From positions 24,051 to 88,050 of the IMG/VR virus record IMGVR_UViG_3300029319_000016: DNA of 64,000 bases; one strand, given 5' to 3'. Both the position numbers and the translations under genes were made by a program. This stretch comes from a virus. Below, one piece after another: positions 61,630 through 64,000 of this stretch (positions within the stretch are counted from its first letter, which is position 1; each line of letters begins with the position of its first letter). A model generated the notes under the pieces. It did no database searches. It was not told the origin of the DNA and worked only from the letters and a program-made list of their open reading frames with translations.

Positions 61630-61658
61630 ATTATAACACGGTAGAAGAATTTTGTCAA
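61630..61658 (-). promoter_or_regulatory. Sigma70 promoter for the metallopeptidase-nuclease pair
   Basis: TTGACA (61658-61653), a 17-base spacer and TATAAT (61635-61630) on the coding strand, with the same extended TGTTATAAT. A GGAG ribosome site follows before the ATG at 61606. A CTATTTA (61669-61663) lies just upstream of the -35 with no start codon at the usual distance. Confidence 0.9.
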
Positions 61659-61685
61659 GGTTTAAATAGAATCTTTTTTATCAAA

Positions 61686-63023
61686 CTAAAGAATTTTTGA
61701 AGAAATTGTTGCTAGTCTCGAACGTTCGCCTTTTAAGAAAGTTATATGTCCTGAAATATCATGAGATTTGAATTTTTCAACAGCATAAGTAAGTCCGTTT
61801 GATGTTTCATTCGTGTAAATGTTATCAATTTGTTCTATGTCTCCTGTGAGTACAATTTTAGTGTTTTCTCCAACACGCGTAAGTATTGTTTTTACCTCAT
61901 GAGCTGTTAAATTTTGAGCTTCATCAATAACAATAAAGGCGTTATTTATTGAACGACCTCGAATGTAAGTAAGAGCTTCAATTTGTATCTTGCCTCTTTC
62001 GACATATTCAGCTAAATACACGTTATCTTTGCCTAAGATGGTTTCCATGTTATCTTGAATTGGCATTAACCAAGGCATCATCTTGTCATGCATTGTTCCC
62101 GGCAGAAACCCAATGTCTTTTCCAAGAGGTTGAACTGGGCGAGACACAACAATCTTTCGATACTTATTATTTTTAGGACTTAGGGAAAGAGTTTGTTCCA
62201 TTCCAGCAGCAATTGCCATAAGTGTTTTTCCAGACCCAGCTTTACCTATGAGGGAAACAAACTTAATTGATTCATCAAACAAAAGATCATACGAGAATTT
62301 TTGCTCTTTATTTCTTGGATAAATACCCATTGTTAGATTTTTATAATCATCTCGTATTTTCTCAATTGGCTTTTCATTAAGTACAAAACGAGCCAATGCA
62401 GATTTTTTTGGATTTGATGAGGAAATAAGAATTATAAATTGATTTGGATATAATTTTATCTTTCTTTCTTTTTGAAACAATTCATCAAAATATACTTCTT
62501 CTTCATTGTAAAACTGTTCTATCAATTCATCATCAACAACAATCTCAATAAACCCTGTATAGATTTTTTCAACATCTTCAATAACTTTTTCGGTTTCATA
62601 ATCTTCAGATAAGAGACCGCATGCATTTGCAACAACTCTCATGTTTATGTCTCTTGACAAAACAATCGTTTTTCTTCGTTGATTTGATTCATGAACAGCA
62701 AGAGCAACACCAAGGATTTGATGGTCAGGAACACGCATTGATAAAGAGCCAGGAAGGGCCTTAGAAGCCTCTTCAACCTTGAGGATACCCATTCCCTTGC
62801 CTAATCGAACTCCTTTGCTTAAAGAGCCTTTTTCGCGCAATTCATCGAGAAGTTTTATTGTATGCCTTGCATGAAATCCAACGGAGTCTTGACGTTTTTT
62901 GTGTTTATCAATTTCTTCTAAAACTTTATGGGCAATAAATAAATCATTGTTGCCGAACTTGAACAAACAGGAGCTGTCTGTTAGGAAGACCGATGTATCG
63001 ATCACATAGTTCTTTTTCGCCAT
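61686..63023 (-). CDS. phoH: PIN-PhoH fusion ATPase/ribonuclease
   Basis: This 445-residue protein has an N-terminal PIN nuclease domain (about 1-150), with acidic residues D9 in VIDTS, E37, D100 in VPDHQIL and D125 in SRDINMR. A PhoH ATPase domain (about 230-445) has Walker A GKAGSGKT (260-267), Walker B FIVIDEAQN (363-371) and SRPVQPLGKDIGFLPG. This is the PhoH2 architecture of bacteria, an ATP-dependent RNA helicase/ribonuclease. PhoH-family genes are among the most common host-like genes of marine phages and are often linked to phosphate stress, though their role in infection is unsettled. It overlaps the preceding gene by 22 bases. Confidence 0.92.
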   Translation of the reverse strand: MAKKNYVIDTSVFLTDSSCLFKFGNNDLFIAHKVLEEIDKHKKRQDSVGFHARHTIKLLDELREKGSLSKGVRLGKGMGILKVEEASKALPGSLSMRVPDHQILGVALAVHESNQRRKTIVLSRDINMRVVANACGLLSEDYETEKVIEDVEKIYTGFIEIVVDDELIEQFYNEEEVYFDELFQKERKIKLYPNQFIILISSSNPKKSALARFVLNEKPIEKIRDDYKNLTMGIYPRNKEQKFSYDLLFDESIKFVSLIGKAGSGKTLMAIAAGMEQTLSLSPKNNKYRKIVVSRPVQPLGKDIGFLPGTMHDKMMPWLMPIQDNMETILGKDNVYLAEYVERGKIQIEALTYIRGRSINNAFIVIDEAQNLTAHEVKTILTRVGENTKIVLTGDIEQIDNIYTNETSNGLTYAVEKFKSHDISGHITFLKGERSRLATISSKIL

Positions 63024-64000
63024 TGTTGCTTCCTTTGGTTTATAAACCGTTCAATTATGACTTCTAATTTTGTTTCAACTTGCTCTTCTAATCTCGTTCT
63101 ACGGGTAAATAATTCTTTGGCTTTATCCCAAAGTCCTTCAGGGGCTACTCTTAATTTAGTTTCAAGACTGTTCAAAACTTTAGAGTAATCCTCTTCCTTT
63201 TTAGAGCGTTTAAATTTATAATAATCACCTTTTTTTGTTGTTGCTGAAAGTGTAATTTTATTATTCTGTTTTTTTACTTGCAAAGTTAGTTGTTTTGTCG
63301 TTGTCTGGCCATCCCAAAGAGATTTGCCATCTGTGAATGAGAAGAAAACCTTATTTTCATCTTCTTCCTCAGAAAAATAAATTTCATACAAAAGAGATTT
63401 GTTATGAGTAATCATGACCTTAGATTCCTCTGGAAATCGAATGCGTCTATAACTGGCATTAGGTAGACCTTCTAGATCTGGTTGTATTTCGTTTAATTCT
63501 GTTGAGAGGGTATTCCAAGCTTTGGCTAGTTTTTCTTTTTGGTTGTTTGATTTTTGATCAAAGCTTATAGCCCTCAGAAATTTCTTTATTGAAGATAGGA
63601 TCTTTGCTGAATTAGACATTAGTTCTTGGTTTCCTTGATCTTCTTCATTGGAACTTTCATCAACGTATTCAAAATATTCACTAAATGCATCCCCTTCATA
63701 CCTCATCATAATATTTTTTAAGCTTTCATATTCTTTAAACCTGAATCTTCTTGCTTCATCACTATCTATAATTTTCGATACAGTTACTATTTCTCCTTTT
63801 TTTATCGATGATTGTTCTTCAGCTCCTCTTTTTTGAATAGGAAGATCTTTTATAATTTTAAGTTTATCGCCTACTTCTAAATCTGAAAGTTGTTTTTTGG
63901 GTGTTTTTAATGGAAAATGTTCATTAAATTTGTTTGCGTCTTTTTCATAAAGTTTTTTTAGAATTTCTAGTATTTTTTGTTCTTGTTCATCAAGTGATAA
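63002..64000 (-). CDS. Uncharacterised protein, 5' end outside window
   Basis: The reading frame is open from 64000 to the stop at 63002 (333 codons including the stop). The ATG at 63709 is internal, because upstream codons (…LKIIKDLPIQKRGAEEQSSI… to …RFKEYESLKNIMMRYEG) continue without a stop. The visible part has an SH3-like strand segment (LEVGDKLKIIKD to GEIVTVSKIID), an acidic loop (ESSNEEDQGNQEL) and a beta domain with VFFSFTDGKSLWDG and QLTLQVKK. A basic helical end (RFINQRKQQWRKRTM) closes it. I recognise no catalytic motif. It overlaps the PhoH gene by 22 bases, so the two may be coupled. Confidence 0.7.
   Translation of the reverse strand, partial: LSLDEQEQKILEILKKLYEKDANKFNEHFPLKTPKKQLSDLEVGDKLKIIKDLPIQKRGAEEQSSIKKGEIVTVSKIIDSDEARRFRFKEYESLKNIMMRYEGDAFSEYFEYVDESSNEEDQGNQELMSNSAKILSSIKKFLRAISFDQKSNNQKEKLAKAWNTLSTELNEIQPDLEGLPNASYRRIRFPEESKVMITHNKSLLYEIYFSEEEDENKVFFSFTDGKSLWDGQTTTKQLTLQVKKQNNKITLSATTKKGDYYKFKRSKKEEDYSKVLNSLETKLRVAPEGLWDKAKELFTRRTRLEEQVETKLEVIIERFINQRKQQWRKRTM

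Noticed and set aside
1-64000. tRNA genes, insertion sequences and group I introns or inteins
   Set aside because: I found no cloverleaf-like segment in the few gaps, no transposase, and no split in conserved motifs of the enzymes. The giant genes could hide inteins, but no C/S start with HN end was noticed. A dedicated scan (tRNAscan, intein HMMs) would settle it.

Overview
The window is a tightly packed stretch of a tailed bacteriophage genome. Every gene I accept lies on the minus strand, and the reading order runs from about 64000 down to 1. The DNA is AT-rich. Neighbouring genes mostly overlap by 1-26 bases, and no gene-free stretch exceeds about 80 bases. A gp25-like and a gp6-like baseplate protein point to a contractile-tailed (myovirus) phage, and a gp55-like sigma factor, primase, RuvC-like nuclease and Mre11/Rad50 homologue point to T4-like relationships. 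Large LamG-bearing virion proteins and several conserved small proteins recall uncultured marine phages, but the host cannot be named from this sequence. Terminase, major capsid, DNA polymerase, helicase and integrase genes are not in the window.

Layout in transcription order. (1) 64000-60162: a gene cut by the window edge, a PIN-PhoH protein, an HExxH metallopeptidase-like protein and a Cas4-like PD-(D/E)XK nuclease. (2) 60085-48494: fourteen sugar-related genes. They comprise seven certain or probable glycosyltransferases (one a GT4-GT2 fusion), a nucleotidyltransferase, a RmlB-like 4,6-dehydratase, a short DegT-type aminotransferase, a GNAT acetyltransferase, a HAD phosphatase, a GDPD-like protein and a sulfotransferase-like protein. 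(3) 48480-46748: small conserved proteins and a gp55-like sigma factor. (4) 46748-7824: the virion block. It holds a tail-associated M15 peptidase, a spike-like protein, a 2859-residue giant, gp25, gp6, a DNRLRE-like protein, two giant LamG proteins (2669 and 2142 residues) and six further tail or fibre proteins. (5) 7786-1: replication and recombination genes (RuvC-like, primase, a single-chain Mre11-Rad50 fusion) alternating with small genes that carry a shared N-terminal leader, then a holin-like and a spanin-like gene.

The most interesting feature is region 5. Five otherwise unrelated proteins start with short helical leaders of two types: MKLT-x3-(L/I)-x2-(I/L)-I-x-E and MSNQMKLIMESWRKKVL. 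These look like capsid-targeting, prohead-protease-cleaved leaders such as those on T4 internal head proteins. In one case the promoter, ribosome binding site and leader are duplicated together as a 76-bp cassette in front of two different cargo proteins.

Two promoter classes are visible. Five near-perfect sigma70 promoters (TTGACA, 16-17 bases, extended TGTTATAAT) precede primase, Mre11-Rad50, RuvC, the first glycosyltransferase and the metallopeptidase gene. A second motif, CTATTTA, sits 16-25 bases before six start codons, including four of the five leader genes. It is a candidate late element for the gp55-like sigma factor encoded here. In region 5 the two classes alternate gene by gene.
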